NCBI RefSeq assembly: GCF_025506335.1
Contig: NZ_JANZYO010000004.1
Span: 124,001 to 188,000, forward strand
Source of the DNA: Mumia quercus
GTDB lineage: Bacteria > Actinomycetota > Actinomycetes > Propionibacteriales > Nocardioidaceae
Reading direction: 5' to 3'
Length of the DNA: 64,000 nucleotides
The notes under the pieces were generated by a model that made no database searches, was not told the origin of the DNA, and saw only the letters and a list, made by a program, of their open reading frames with translations. A program made the translations under genes and the position numbers. Positions 1 through 8,855 of this stretch are shown piece by piece; within the stretch, counting starts at the first letter, position 1, and the number at the start of each line of letters is the position of its first letter.

Positions 1-332
1 GCCGGACCGTCCACCCACAGCGCGCCCGCCGAGGCCCACATCGACCCGGCCGCACCGAGCAGGCCCGCCGCGACCGCCACCTCTGTCACCCCGCGACCCG
101 ACCCGGTGATGGGAGGAACGCTGCGGGCGAGCCCGACGACCAGGACCGCGAGCAGGAGCGCCGCGAACAGGAGCGCGGCATGACCCAGGTCCCCGGCGGT
201 CCCCCCGCCGTACCCGCCGTCCATCGCGTCGACGAGGCGCAGCAGGCCCGCGACGAGGATCAGCAGCGGCGCGACGAGCGCCGGGCCGACGACGAGCGGG
301 TGGCGCGGGCCGAGAGGAGCCATGGGTGTCAT
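1..332 (-). CDS. Membrane protein of unknown function (partial)
   Basis: This is the N-terminal part of a gene read leftward that runs off the left edge; about 110 codons are visible. The translation shows three hydrophobic stretches (roughly residues 12-33, 50-68 and 82-105) joined by a short Gly-rich loop, so it is a polytopic membrane protein. The first ATG (330-332) has GGAGAG almost touching it. A second in-frame ATG three codons later (321-323) has the same GGAGAG at a better distance and may be the true start. I recognise no family. The phosphoesterase gene lies 80 bases upstream on the same strand, so the two may share a transcript. Confidence 0.6.
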   Translation of the reverse strand, partial: MTPMAPLGPRHPLVVGPALVAPLLILVAGLLRLVDAMDGGYGGGTAGDLGHAALLFAALLLAVLVVGLARSVPPITGSGRGVTEVAVAAGLLGAAGSMWASAGALWVDGP

Positions 333-412
333 GCTCTCCACGGTGCACCGTACGGCGCCGGTGCGCCCATCGGTGAGACCACCGAGAGGACCCCGGAAGG
401 TCCCGGAGGCCC

Positions 413-2077
413 CTACTCGCCTGCCGTCTCCGGTGTGCTCGTCGAGGGCGTCGTGGTGGGGGCGTCGGCCGGCGAGGCCTCGGTCGCCAGGTCGAACGCG
501 ACGTACTCGGCGACCGCGATCGTCCCGTCGGGGTTGAAGTTCACCGGCTGGAGCCCGACCGGGCGACCGTCCTTGTAGGTGATCAGCGTGGCCTGCGCCT
601 GCCGCCGCAGCTTGCTGCCCAGCGCGAACGCGAACGCGGCGCCACCGGTGCTCGCGTTCGTGTACGAGACGGTCTGGCGGCCGTTCGGAGCCGTGGTCAC
701 CGTGGGACCCCGCTGGACGTGGAGGTGACCGGAGAGGACGAGGTCGACGCACCCGGACGCCGCGACCTCCTCGCCCGTCGTCGGGCTGTGCACGACGACC
801 GTGCTGACCCCTCCGTCCTCGCACGCGGTCTCCGTGAGCGCCTGGCCCTGCTCCCGGATCGAGGTGGAGCCCTGCTCCCACCCGGCCGTCAGCCCCGAGC
901 TGCGCGGATCGCTGTAGCCGAGAAAGCTGATGCCCTCGACGTCGGTCGGGTCGCCGTCGAGGACCGTGAAGCCCTCGTCCTTCATCTGCTCGGTGACGAA
1001 GTCGCCCTCGTCATGGTTGCCGGCGACCGCGACGGTCGGGATGTCGCGGAACTGGCGCGCGAGCGAGCGGATGCTGAAGCCTTCCCACGACCCCCCGGTC
1101 GAGGTGTCGTCGCCGGCGTCGATGAGCAGCGACGCGCTGACCTCGTCGGCCACCGCCCGAACCACCGAGTCCATGCCCACGTTGTCGTGCCGGTCCGCCA
1201 CGAGGACGGCGACGATCTCGCCCTCGGCCGGCTGGCGCAGCTCGGCCGCGATCTCCGGCACTCGGTCTGCCATCGCGCCGTAGAACTTCACCGACGTGCC
1301 GTACGTGGAGATCGCCGACTCGACGATCGCACGGCTCGCGTCGGTCGCACTGCCCGAGGAGATCTGGACCGCGCTGAGGTCGAGGTCGTCGGGGATCTCG
1401 GGGTACACCTCGCCGATCGGCCGCCAGCGCTTGTCCGCGACCTCCTGGACCGCCGGTTGCGGCCACGCCAGCAGGGCGACGGCGAGCACGGTCGCGAGGG
1501 CCAGGGCGACGAGAGCTCGTGCAGGTCCGTGCGGCAGCCGGCGACGGTGCCACGCGGCCCCCACCCGCTCGCCGAGCTCGTGGCGCCGGCGACGCCCGAC
1601 CAGCATCCACACCGCGACGAGCGCCAGGACCGTCAGGAGCCCGACCCCGAGCCCGCGCAGCGCCGACGCGATGGCGATGTCGCGGACGACCGTGCTGATC
1701 TGCTCGATCTCCGCCTCGGGCTGGGAGGCGATGACCGCGTCGCGCGCGACCAGCTCGTCGAGGCTGTCGGCCTCTGTGTCACCGATGTCGATCGAGACGC
1801 CGATGCCGAGGGGCGCGTCGATCGGCATCCGGACCTGGGGCAGGACGGAGCCGAAGTCGAGCGTCGCGTGCCCGTCGAACGTCGGGGTCACGACGCCGGA
1901 GTGCGCGCCGACGAGCACCGGGCGGTGCGCGTTCGTGAAGATCGTCAGCGCGACGACGCACGACACGGCGAGGCCGAGGACGACGAGCAGCATGACAGGG
2001 ATCCACCGGCGCCGGCCACGTCGAGCAGCGACGGGCACGGGATCGGCAGCAGCGGGGGTCTCGTTCGACTGAGGCAT
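413..2077 (-). CDS. Membrane-anchored calcineurin-like metallophosphoesterase
   Basis: The 554-residue protein has one N-terminal membrane helix (about residues 25-47), a roughly 90-residue loop domain, two more helices (about 141-160 and 186-205) and a C-terminal calcineurin-like phosphoesterase domain from about residue 285. The metal-binding motifs are visible in order: D-R-H (295-297), G-D-D (322-324), GNHD (353-356) and a late G-H-L-H. With three helices the catalytic domain is probably outside the membrane. The substrate is unknown; the family includes nucleotidases, phosphodiesterases and phospholipid phosphatases. The ATG at 2075-2077 is chosen because the protein becomes sensible there and GGAGGGG lies just before it. 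The C-terminal tail is Thr/Pro/Ala-rich. The gene is divergent from the amidohydrolase gene. Confidence 0.85.
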   Translation of the reverse strand: MPQSNETPAAADPVPVAARRGRRRWIPVMLLVVLGLAVSCVVALTIFTNAHRPVLVGAHSGVVTPTFDGHATLDFGSVLPQVRMPIDAPLGIGVSIDIGDTEADSLDELVARDAVIASQPEAEIEQISTVVRDIAIASALRGLGVGLLTVLALVAVWMLVGRRRRHELGERVGAAWHRRRLPHGPARALVALALATVLAVALLAWPQPAVQEVADKRWRPIGEVYPEIPDDLDLSAVQISSGSATDASRAIVESAISTYGTSVKFYGAMADRVPEIAAELRQPAEGEIVAVLVADRHDNVGMDSVVRAVADEVSASLLIDAGDDTSTGGSWEGFSIRSLARQFRDIPTVAVAGNHDEGDFVTEQMKDEGFTVLDGDPTDVEGISFLGYSDPRSSGLTAGWEQGSTSIREQGQALTETACEDGGVSTVVVHSPTTGEEVAASGCVDLVLSGHLHVQRGPTVTTAPNGRQTVSYTNASTGGAAFAFALGSKLRRQAQATLITYKDGRPVGLQPVNFNPDGTIAVAEYVAFDLATEASPADAPTTTPSTSTPETAGE

Positions 2078-2214
2078 CCCCTCCAGTCTGGCGTACGGGA
2101 CCGAGCGACGGCTGCGGCGTGTCTCACTCTCGGACACCTGCACAACTTGGACTGGCGTACAAGATGTGACGCACCTAACATTCACGTCCAAGTGGCGGGC
2201 GAGCGGAGGCGGGC

Positions 2215-4302
2215 GTGATGAGAGCGAGCAGCGGTCGAGGACGAGGACGCAGAGCACGGGCGGTCGGCGTGGTGGCGGCCGCGCTCGGGCTCCTGGTGGC
2301 GGCGACGGCGGGCGGTCCGGCCGCCGCGCAAGGCCAGTGGTGGGAGCCCACGAACCCGCCGGCGGTCGAGTCCGAGGTCAACGTGACGGGGGCGCCGTTC
2401 ACCGGCACCGCGCCGAGCGGCGACGTCCGCGGCTACGTCGACGCGCACACTCACATGTTCTCGGACGAGGGCTTCGGCGGGCACGCCGTCTGCGGGGAGA
2501 CGTTCAACCCCGACGGCATCGCGAAGGCGCTCCAGGACTGCGACGGCCACGGCGTCTCCTTGCTGGAGAACCTCACCAACTCCGCCAAGGGAGCCGGACC
2601 CCTCGACAAGCACGACACGACGGGCTGGCCGACGTTCCCCGAGTGGCCGACGTACTCGTCGTTCACGCACCAGCAGATGTACTACAAGTGGGTCGAGCGG
2701 GCGTGGCGCGGCGGCCAGCGGATCATGGTCAACGACCTCGTCTCCAACACGGGCCTCTGCACGATCCTCGGCCTGGTCGCCGGGCCGAACGAGGCACCGT
2801 GCGACGACATGGACGCCGTACGCAGGCAGGCCCGCAAGACGTACGAGCTCCAGTCGTACATCGACGCGCAGTACGGCGGTGCCGGCAAGGGCTGGTTCCG
2901 TGTCGTCACCACCCCGCAGCAGGCGCGCAGCGTCGTCGAGCAGGGCAAGCTGGCCGTGGTCCTCGGCGTCGAGGTCTCGGAGCCGTTCGGGTGCAAGCAG
3001 GTCCTCGGCGTCGCGCAGTGCAGCAAGGCTGACATCGACCGCGGTCTGGACGAGCTGAAGAGCCTCGGCGTCAGCAGCATGTTCCTCTGCCACAAGTTCG
3101 ACAACGCGCTCTGCGGCGTGCGCTACGACGCCGGGACCACCGGGCTCATCGTCAACATCGGCCAGTTCCTCACCACCGGCACCTGGTGGAACCCGCAGCC
3201 CTGCAAGCCGGGCCAGACCCCGGACAACACGGTGATCGGCGGCGTCATCCCGAAGGAGCTCGCCGTGATCCCGGGCCTTCCCGCGGTGCTCCCGGTCTAC
3301 CCGACCGGCCCGCACTGCAACCCGCGAGGGCTGAGCGACCTGGGCGAGTACGCCCTGAAGGGCATGCTGCAGCGCAACATGATGGTCGAGCTGGACCACA
3401 TGAGCGCCAAGGCCGCCGACCGCGCGTTCGAGGTCATGGAGGCGTCGGGCTACCCCGGCGCGCTCTCCAGCCACAGCTGGCTCGCCGGCACCTCGACGGA
3501 GCGCCTCTACAAGCTCGGCGGGTTCGCGACGCAGTACGGCCACTCCGTCGGCGAGTTCGTCGCCGACTGGCAGGCGACGCGCCCGCTGCGCCAGAAGTAC
3601 GGCGTCGCGTACGGGTACGGGACGGACATGAACGGGTTCGGCGGGACCCCCGCTCCCCCGGCGGACGACGCCCAGAAGATCACGTACCCCTTCACCTCCG
3701 TCGACGGTGGGGCGGTGCTCGACCGGCAGCGTACGGGCGAGCGCGTGTGGGACTACAACACCGAGGGCGTCGCGCACTACGGGATGGTCCCGGACTGGAT
3801 CGAGAGCCTGCGTCGTACGGCCGGGTCGGCGCTCACCGACGACCTGATGGCCGGCGCGCAGTCGTACCTCGACACGTGGACCGCGGCCGCTGCTTGGGCC
3901 CCGGGCCTCAACCTGGCGCGCGGCGCGGCGGCGAGCGCAAGCTCCACCGAGTGGACGCTGCTGGGGCGGCTCAAGCCGGCGCAGGCGGTCGACGGCTCGT
4001 TGTCGACGCGCTGGGCAAGCCGGTGGGGACACGACGACGAGTGGTTCCAGGTCGATCTCAACACCGCGCGGCAGGTCTCGCGGGTGACGATCGACTGGGA
4101 GGCGGCGTATGCGTCCCGGTACCGCGTCGAGGTCTCGACCGACGGCAAGACGTGGAGCACGGCAGCGACGGTCGACTCCTCCAACGGCGGCTCGGACACG
4201 GCGACGTTCCCCCCACGCTCGGCACGGTACGTACGGGTGCAGGGCGTCGACCGGGCGACGGACTACGGCATCTCGATCCGCGAGCTCGGCGTCTTCAGCT
4301 GA
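2215..4302 (+). CDS. Secreted membrane-dipeptidase-like amidohydrolase with C-terminal F5/8 type C domain
   Basis: The protein has 695 residues. A signal peptide covers roughly residues 10-39 (Arg-rich start, hydrophobic core, AAAQG cleavage region). The large central domain has metal-dependent hydrolase features: an H-T-H motif at 78-80, an ELDHMS segment and an SHSW segment, as in M19 (renal dipeptidase-like) enzymes. The last 130 or so residues form a discoidin (F5/8 type C) domain, recognisable by a DGSLSTRWAS segment, a WFQVDL strand and a final SIRELGVF strand; such domains usually bind carbohydrate. The enzyme is therefore exported and may be held on glycan surfaces. The substrate is not known. 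GTG 2215 and ATG 2218 are both served by GGAGG at 2205-2209. A strong hairpin follows the stop. Confidence 0.85.
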   Translation: MMRASSGRGRGRRARAVGVVAAALGLLVAATAGGPAAAQGQWWEPTNPPAVESEVNVTGAPFTGTAPSGDVRGYVDAHTHMFSDEGFGGHAVCGETFNPDGIAKALQDCDGHGVSLLENLTNSAKGAGPLDKHDTTGWPTFPEWPTYSSFTHQQMYYKWVERAWRGGQRIMVNDLVSNTGLCTILGLVAGPNEAPCDDMDAVRRQARKTYELQSYIDAQYGGAGKGWFRVVTTPQQARSVVEQGKLAVVLGVEVSEPFGCKQVLGVAQCSKADIDRGLDELKSLGVSSMFLCHKFDNALCGVRYDAGTTGLIVNIGQFLTTGTWWNPQPCKPGQTPDNTVIGGVIPKELAVIPGLPAVLPVYPTGPHCNPRGLSDLGEYALKGMLQRNMMVELDHMSAKAADRAFEVMEASGYPGALSSHSWLAGTSTERLYKLGGFATQYGHSVGEFVADWQATRPLRQKYGVAYGYGTDMNGFGGTPAPPADDAQKITYPFTSVDGGAVLDRQRTGERVWDYNTEGVAHYGMVPDWIESLRRTAGSALTDDLMAGAQSYLDTWTAAAAWAPGLNLARGAAASASSTEWTLLGRLKPAQAVDGSLSTRWASRWGHDDEWFQVDLNTARQVSRVTIDWEAAYASRYRVEVSTDGKTWSTAATVDSSNGGSDTATFPPRSARYVRVQGVDRATDYGISIRELGVFS

Positions 4303-4305
4303 CCC

Positions 4306-4357
4306 CGCGAGTCACCGCCACCGCGGTCGCGAGTCACGTTGCACGTGGCTCGCGACC
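4306..4357. repeat. Two CGCGAGTCAC repeat copies, the second inside a 15-bp hairpin
   Basis: CGCGAGTCAC occurs at 4306 and again at 4328, a 22-base spacing. The second copy forms the left arm of a near-perfect hairpin (4325-4339 against 4343-4357, one G-T pair, three-base loop). There is no T-tract. The hairpin lies just after the amidohydrolase stop and may end that transcript. The same core in inverse orientation follows the flavodoxin gene at 4904-4936 and recurs inside the AtuA gene. Confidence 0.7.
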
Positions 4358-4398
4358 CCGGTGCGGGTGCCCTAGCGTGACCACAGGGGGTGCGTGCG

Positions 4399-4908
4399 AT
4401 GGCGCGAGCAGAGGTCGTGTACGAGTCGATCTGGGGGAACACCGAGGCGGTCGCCCGCGCGGTCGCGGAGGGCATCGCCTCCCGGCTCGGCGAGGCGGAG
4501 GTCTCCGTACGAGCGGCGTCGGACGAGACCGGTCCGGATCCGTCGACGCAGCTCCTGGTCGTGGGCGGACCGACGCACGCGTTCGGCATGTCGCGACCCG
4601 CGACGCGAGAGAGCGCGAAGGAACGCGGCGCCACGACGATCCCCGCCCGCGGGATCCGCGAGTGGATCGACGCGCTAGGCGCGCCGCGTACGAGGGTCGC
4701 CGTCGCGACGTTCGACACGAGGACGGTCTCGCCACGCTTGCCGGGGTCGGCCGCGAAGAAGGCCCTGAAGCGGCTCGTCTCCCTCGGGTACGAGCCCGCC
4801 GCGAAGGCCGAGACCTTCGGCGTGCACGGGTACGAGGGTCCGCTCGCGGACGGCGAGCTCGAGCGTGCGCGCGCGTGGGGCGCGCAGCTCGCCGACCGCG
4901 CGCGGTGA
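4399..4908 (+). CDS. Flavodoxin-domain protein
   Basis: The 169-residue protein looks like a flavodoxin. Near its N-terminus is a phosphate-binding loop of the form YES-WGNTEAVA (about residues 7-17), which holds FMN in this fold, followed by a GGPTHAFGMS segment (about 54-63) that would contact the flavin ring. Its length is normal for a short-chain flavodoxin. The electron partners are unknown and no reductase gene is adjacent. The ATG at 4399 is chosen because GGGGG lies eight bases upstream; a GTG nine bases earlier lacks that spacing. A possible -10 element TAGCGT sits at 4373-4378. Short repeats flank the gene on both sides in inverted orientation. Confidence 0.8.
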   Translation: MARAEVVYESIWGNTEAVARAVAEGIASRLGEAEVSVRAASDETGPDPSTQLLVVGGPTHAFGMSRPATRESAKERGATTIPARGIREWIDALGAPRTRVAVATFDTRTVSPRLPGSAAKKALKRLVSLGYEPAAKAETFGVHGYEGPLADGELERARAWGAQLADRAR

Positions 4909-4936
4909 CTCGCGGGCACGCACACGGTGACTCGCG
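4904..4936. repeat. Two GGTGACTCGCGGG direct repeats, 22-base period
   Basis: GGTGACTCGCGGG begins at 4904 and GGTGACTCGCGGG again at 4926. The first copy overlaps the last codon and stop of the flavodoxin gene; the second ends just before the helR stop codon at 4940. The core is the reverse complement of the copies at 4306 and 4328. Confidence 0.7.
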
Positions 4937-4939
4937 GGC

Positions 4940-7072
4940 TCAGTGGCCGATGCGGTCCAGCCAGTCGCGCGTCGAGCCGACCGTCAGCAGCAGCTGCGTC
5001 GCACGGGTGAGCACGACGTAGAGCGTGCGCCAGCCTGCGTCGGACTCCGCGACGATCTGGTCCGGCTCCACCACGAGCACGGCGTCGAACTCCAGCCCCT
5101 TGGTGTCGAGACCGTCGAGCACGCGCAGGCGGTCGAACTCCTCCCGCTCCTCGGCGAGGGCGTCCGCGATCTCGTCACGGCGGGCCGCCGGGACGACGAC
5201 GGCGACCGTGCCCTCCACCGCGGCGAGCAGGTCGCGCACGCCGCTGCGCACCTCGGCGTGCACGAGGTCGGGCGCGACGAGCACGTGGCGCGGCTCCTGC
5301 CCCGTGCGGCGCACGGCGTCAGGGGTGTCAGCACCCGGGATCGTCGCGTGGGCGACCTCGGCCGCCAGGTCGTAGATCTCGGCGGAGTTGCGGTAGTTGG
5401 TCGACAGCCGGAAGAAGTGCTCGTCCTTCCCGTCGAGCGCGGCAGCGCGGGCGGCCGCCGCCTCGTCCGGGTACGGCCACGAGGACTGCGCCGGGTCGCC
5501 GACGATCGTCCAGCTCGCGTACTTGCCGCGCCGGCCCAGCATGCGCCACTGCATCGGCGAGAGGTCCTGGGCCTCGTCGACCAGCACGTGCGCGTACGAG
5601 TCGTCCTCGATCGACTGCGTCGCACGCTGCTTGCGCGACGCCTGCTCCTCGCGCTCGAACGACATCAGCTGCTTGACGTCGAACGGGTCGTCGTCCTCGT
5701 CGGCCGGCGGGACCTCACCGAGGAGGTAGCGCAGCTCGTCGATCAGCGGCACGTCCTCGATCGAGGGGACGCCCCCAGCCTCCTGCCACGCTGCGGCGAG
5801 CAGCTCGATCTCGCGACGCTTGAGAACGCCCTCGGCGTAGCGGCGCAGCACCTCGACGTCGGCGAGGGACTCCCACACGTCGACCGGGTCGAGCGGCGGC
5901 CACCACGCGGCGGCGAAGTCGAGGAACGCGTCGTCGCCCGTGAGGACCTTGTCGAACTCGTCGCGCTCCTTCTCGAGCGCACGCTCGCCCTCGACCTGCG
6001 CCCACAGCGCGTCGAGGAGGGTCTTCTGGACGCGCCCGTACGCACGGTTGCGCTGCTGTCCCGAGACGAGCTGGCGACGCAGCCGGTCGAGCGCGGCGGC
6101 ATCGAGGCGCAGGACGTCGTCGCGGTAGAAGTAGCGGAACTCGGTCGGCTCGCCCGGCTGGGCGGCGCGGGCGGCGCGGGTCAGCACCTCGACCATGCGC
6201 GCCGAGCCCTTGACGGCGGCGACGTCGGCGCGGTCGTGCGCGCCGGCGGAGACGCCGTCGACGACCTCGCCAAGCGAGCGCAGCGTCACCGAGGTCTCGC
6301 CGAGGCTCGGGAGGACGCGCTCGATGTAGTTCATGAAGACGCCCGACGGCCCGACGACGAGCACGCCTCCGCTCTCGAAGCGGCGACGGTCGACGTACAG
6401 GAGGTACGCGGCGCGGTGCAGGGCGACGACGGTCTTGCCTGTGCCCGGGCCGCCCCCGATGGTGGTGGCACCGCGGCTGGGTGCGCGAATCGCCTCGTCC
6501 TGCTCCTTCTGGATCGTGGCGACGACCGAGTGCATGGACGCGTCGCGGGCGCGCGACAGGCTGGCGAGCAGCGCGCCCTCGCCGACGACCACCATGTCGT
6601 CGGGGGCGTGCTCGCCGTCGAGGAGGTCGTCCTCGACACCGACCACCGTGGAACCGCGGCTGCGGAGCACCCGGCGACGCACGACGCCGGCCGGGTCCTG
6701 CGCCGTGGCCTGGTAGAACACCGCCGCCGCGGGAGCGCGCCAGTCGATGAGCAGCACCTCGCGCTCGGCGTCGCGGACCCCGATGCGGCCGATGTAGCGT
6801 CGGTCGCCGTCACGAAGGTCGAGGCGGCCGAAGACGAGCCCCTCGTGCGCGGCGTTCAGCGCGGCGATGCGCTTGGAGGCCTGGTAGACCATCGCGTCCC
6901 GCTCCACGAGACCGCCCTCGTGACCGACGTGCCCGCGCGCGTAGCCCTCACGGGCCAGCGCCTGGGCCGCCTTCGTCGACTCCTCGAGACGTCCGTAGAC
7001 GACGTCGACGTACGCCTGCTCGGCAGCGATCTCTCGCTGCTCGGCCGACGGCTGGCTGGGGTGGTCTGCCAC
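4940..7072 (-). CDS. helR: RNA polymerase recycling helicase HelD/HelR
   Basis: The 710-residue protein is a UvrD/Rep-like superfamily 1 ATPase of the HelD/HelR type. An N-terminal coiled segment (residues 10-45) is followed by the Walker A loop GGGPGTGKT (about 206-214), a VDEAQDLSP Walker B motif, a STNYRNS motif and a C-terminal VVLTRA motif. HelD proteins insert into the RNA polymerase channels and release stalled enzyme. Actinobacterial HelR can also displace rifamycins. The GTG at 7072 is chosen because GAGGAG lies five bases upstream and the family N-terminus begins there. On its own strand a TTGACA sits about 45 bases upstream of the start, without a clear -10. Downstream lie two short repeats. 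Confidence 0.88.
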   Translation of the reverse strand: MADHPSQPSAEQREIAAEQAYVDVVYGRLEESTKAAQALAREGYARGHVGHEGGLVERDAMVYQASKRIAALNAAHEGLVFGRLDLRDGDRRYIGRIGVRDAEREVLLIDWRAPAAAVFYQATAQDPAGVVRRRVLRSRGSTVVGVEDDLLDGEHAPDDMVVVGEGALLASLSRARDASMHSVVATIQKEQDEAIRAPSRGATTIGGGPGTGKTVVALHRAAYLLYVDRRRFESGGVLVVGPSGVFMNYIERVLPSLGETSVTLRSLGEVVDGVSAGAHDRADVAAVKGSARMVEVLTRAARAAQPGEPTEFRYFYRDDVLRLDAAALDRLRRQLVSGQQRNRAYGRVQKTLLDALWAQVEGERALEKERDEFDKVLTGDDAFLDFAAAWWPPLDPVDVWESLADVEVLRRYAEGVLKRREIELLAAAWQEAGGVPSIEDVPLIDELRYLLGEVPPADEDDDPFDVKQLMSFEREEQASRKQRATQSIEDDSYAHVLVDEAQDLSPMQWRMLGRRGKYASWTIVGDPAQSSWPYPDEAAAARAAALDGKDEHFFRLSTNYRNSAEIYDLAAEVAHATIPGADTPDAVRRTGQEPRHVLVAPDLVHAEVRSGVRDLLAAVEGTVAVVVPAARRDEIADALAEEREEFDRLRVLDGLDTKGLEFDAVLVVEPDQIVAESDAGWRTLYVVLTRATQLLLTVGSTRDWLDRIGH

Positions 7073-7199
7073 GTTGCTCCTCGTTCGCGACACCAGGGAC
7101 AGAACTGTCAAGTGTATCTGGACCGTCCGGCATTCCCGCCGTCGTCCCGGCACTGCGTCCCGCCGTGCTCGCAGGCACCGACTCTGCCACGGTGGAGCC

Positions 7200-8111
7200 A
7201 TGGTCGAGCTGCTGACGGACACCGCCGTGCTGGCGACCTTGCGTGCCCGTGACGCGGTCCAGTGGATGAAGGACGCAGCCGTCGCCGCGCACCGCGGGCA
7301 GCTCCACGCCCCCGCCCGCATCCGCGCCGACATCGGGGCCGGTTCGCTGGTCGTGACGGCAGGCCACCTGGACGGCCGGTGGTACGGCTACCGGGCGTAC
7401 GACACGTTCGGGCTGGTCGCCGGTGAGCAGGTCGTGGTGGTCCACGACGCGGAGCTCGGCCGCGTCCACGCGATGGCCGTCGGCGCCGAGCTCGGCCCTC
7501 GCCGCACGGGCGCGCTCGGTGGCGCCGCGGCCGACGTCCTCGCGACGGCCGACGCCTCGCGTCTCGCGCTGATCGGGGCGGGCACCCAGGCGTGGACGCA
7601 GCTGTGGGCGATCGATGCCGTACGCGACCTGGCGGAGGTGCGCGTCTTCACCCGCGACCCTGCCCACGCCGACGGCTTCGCCCGACGCGCCCGCGAACAG
7701 CTGGGCGTCGCCTGCGTTCCGAGCCGCTCGGCGCGCGACGCCGTCGACGGAGCGGACCTGGTCGTGTGCGCGACGCCGAGCACCGAGCCGGTGCTGTCGT
7801 ACGACTGGCTGGCCCCCGGCGCGTACGTCGCGACCCTCGGCCCGAAGCAGATGGGCCGTCACGAGATCGGGATCGACCTCCTCGAGGCCGCAGACGTGGT
7901 GGTCACCGACTCGCTTGCGCAGGCGCTGGAGCAGGAACCGCCCAGCACCGTCGTCGGGACACGCGTCGAGGACCACCTCCACGAGCTCGGCGCCGTCCTG
8001 GACGGCGCGGCCACCGGACGGACGTCGCACGACCAGGTCTGCGTCTTCTACTCCGTCGGCCTCGCGGGGACCGAGCCGTACCTCCTGGCGAAGCTCACCA
8101 GCCTGGGCTGA
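7200..8111 (+). CDS. Ornithine cyclodeaminase / mu-crystallin family protein
   Basis: The 303-residue protein matches the ornithine cyclodeaminase/mu-crystallin family: an N-terminal dimerisation part, a Rossmann dinucleotide fold with the loop GAGTQA (about residues 123-128), and a VVVTDSLAQALE segment near the end. Members deaminate or reduce small amino acid-type substrates using NAD(P); true ornithine cyclodeaminase, alanine dehydrogenase and ketimine reductases all belong here, so the substrate cannot be named. The length is slightly short for the family (usually 310-340). The ATG at 7200 has GGTGGAG close before it. It is divergent from helR and convergent with the ABC importer genes. 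Confidence 0.8.
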   Translation: MVELLTDTAVLATLRARDAVQWMKDAAVAAHRGQLHAPARIRADIGAGSLVVTAGHLDGRWYGYRAYDTFGLVAGEQVVVVHDAELGRVHAMAVGAELGPRRTGALGGAAADVLATADASRLALIGAGTQAWTQLWAIDAVRDLAEVRVFTRDPAHADGFARRAREQLGVACVPSRSARDAVDGADLVVCATPSTEPVLSYDWLAPGAYVATLGPKQMGRHEIGIDLLEAADVVVTDSLAQALEQEPPSTVVGTRVEDHLHELGAVLDGAATGRTSHDQVCVFYSVGLAGTEPYLLAKLTSLG

Positions 8112-8141
8112 CCGTCGAGCTGACGTCCGGGCAGGCGCCGG

Positions 8142-8855
8142 TCACGCCTCCACGGGCACGTTGAGCAGCGCCAGGAGCCGACGCCGCAGCGCACCGAACT
8201 GCGGATCGTCGACCGCACGCGGGTGCGGCATCGGCACCACGATCTCCTCGACGAGCCGCCCCCCGTCGAGCACGAGGAGGCGGTCGGCGAGGAGGACGGC
8301 CTCGTCGACGTCGTGCGTCACCAGCAGCGCCGCGAAGTCGTGGGCCGACTGGAGCTCACGGAACAGTCGCTGCATCTTGAGCCGGTTGAGGGCGTCGAGC
8401 GCGCCGAAGGGCTCGTCGAGCAGCAGCAGCTCGGGACGTCGTACGAGCGCGCGGGCGATCGCGACGCGCTGCGACTGACCGCCGGAGAGCTCGCCCGGCC
8501 ACGCCCGCCCGCGATCGGCGAGTCCGACCTCGCCCAACGCGGCCGAGACCCGCCCGGCCACGTCGGCCCCTCGTACGCCGAGCGCGACGTTGCCCGCGAC
8601 CCGCTTCCACGGGAGCAGCCGGTGCTCCTGGAAGACGACGGCGGACGACGCCGAGACCTCGACCTCGCCCGTCGCCTCGTGGTCGAGGCCGGCGAGGATC
8701 CGTAGCAGGGTGCTCTTGCCCGAGCCGCTCGCACCGAGCAGCGCGACGACCTCGCCGCGCTCGAGGTGGAGGTCGATGCCGTCGAGCACGACCGTGTCGC
8801 CGAAGGACCGGCGCACGTCGCGCGCGGCTACGACGCCTGCAGTCCGCGTCGCCAC
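8142..8855 (-). CDS. ABC transporter ATP-binding protein (sulfonate/nitrate/taurine type)
   Basis: The 237-residue ATPase has Walker A GASGSGKST, a Q-loop region VVFQEHRLLPW, the signature LSGGQSQR, Walker B LLLDEPF and a VTHD switch. The EHRLLPW segment and short length are typical of SsuB/TauB/NrtD-type importers. It powers uptake with the permease and binding protein encoded just upstream. The GTG at 8855 is chosen because AGAGGAGG lies about eight bases before it; the start overlaps the end of the permease gene by 28 bases, indicating translational coupling. Confidence 0.9.
   Translation of the reverse strand: MATRTAGVVAARDVRRSFGDTVVLDGIDLHLERGEVVALLGASGSGKSTLLRILAGLDHEATGEVEVSASSAVVFQEHRLLPWKRVAGNVALGVRGADVAGRVSAALGEVGLADRGRAWPGELSGGQSQRVAIARALVRRPELLLLDEPFGALDALNRLKMQRLFRELQSAHDFAALLVTHDVDEAVLLADRLLVLDGGRLVEEIVVPMPHPRAVDDPQFGALRRRLLALLNVPVEA

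Noticed and set aside
719-2218. Long open frame of about 500 codons antisense to the phosphoesterase
   Set aside because: Composition is Arg/Asp-rich repetitive translation of the opposite strand; the phosphoesterase motifs show which strand is real.
7073-7199. Rifamycin-associated element before helR
   Set aside because: I could not match a known element with confidence; only a TTGACA without clear -10 is visible.
4943-7252. Long open frame of about 770 codons antisense to helR
   Set aside because: It is a GC-bias shadow of helR: Arg/Val/Ala-rich, no domain, no ribosome site.
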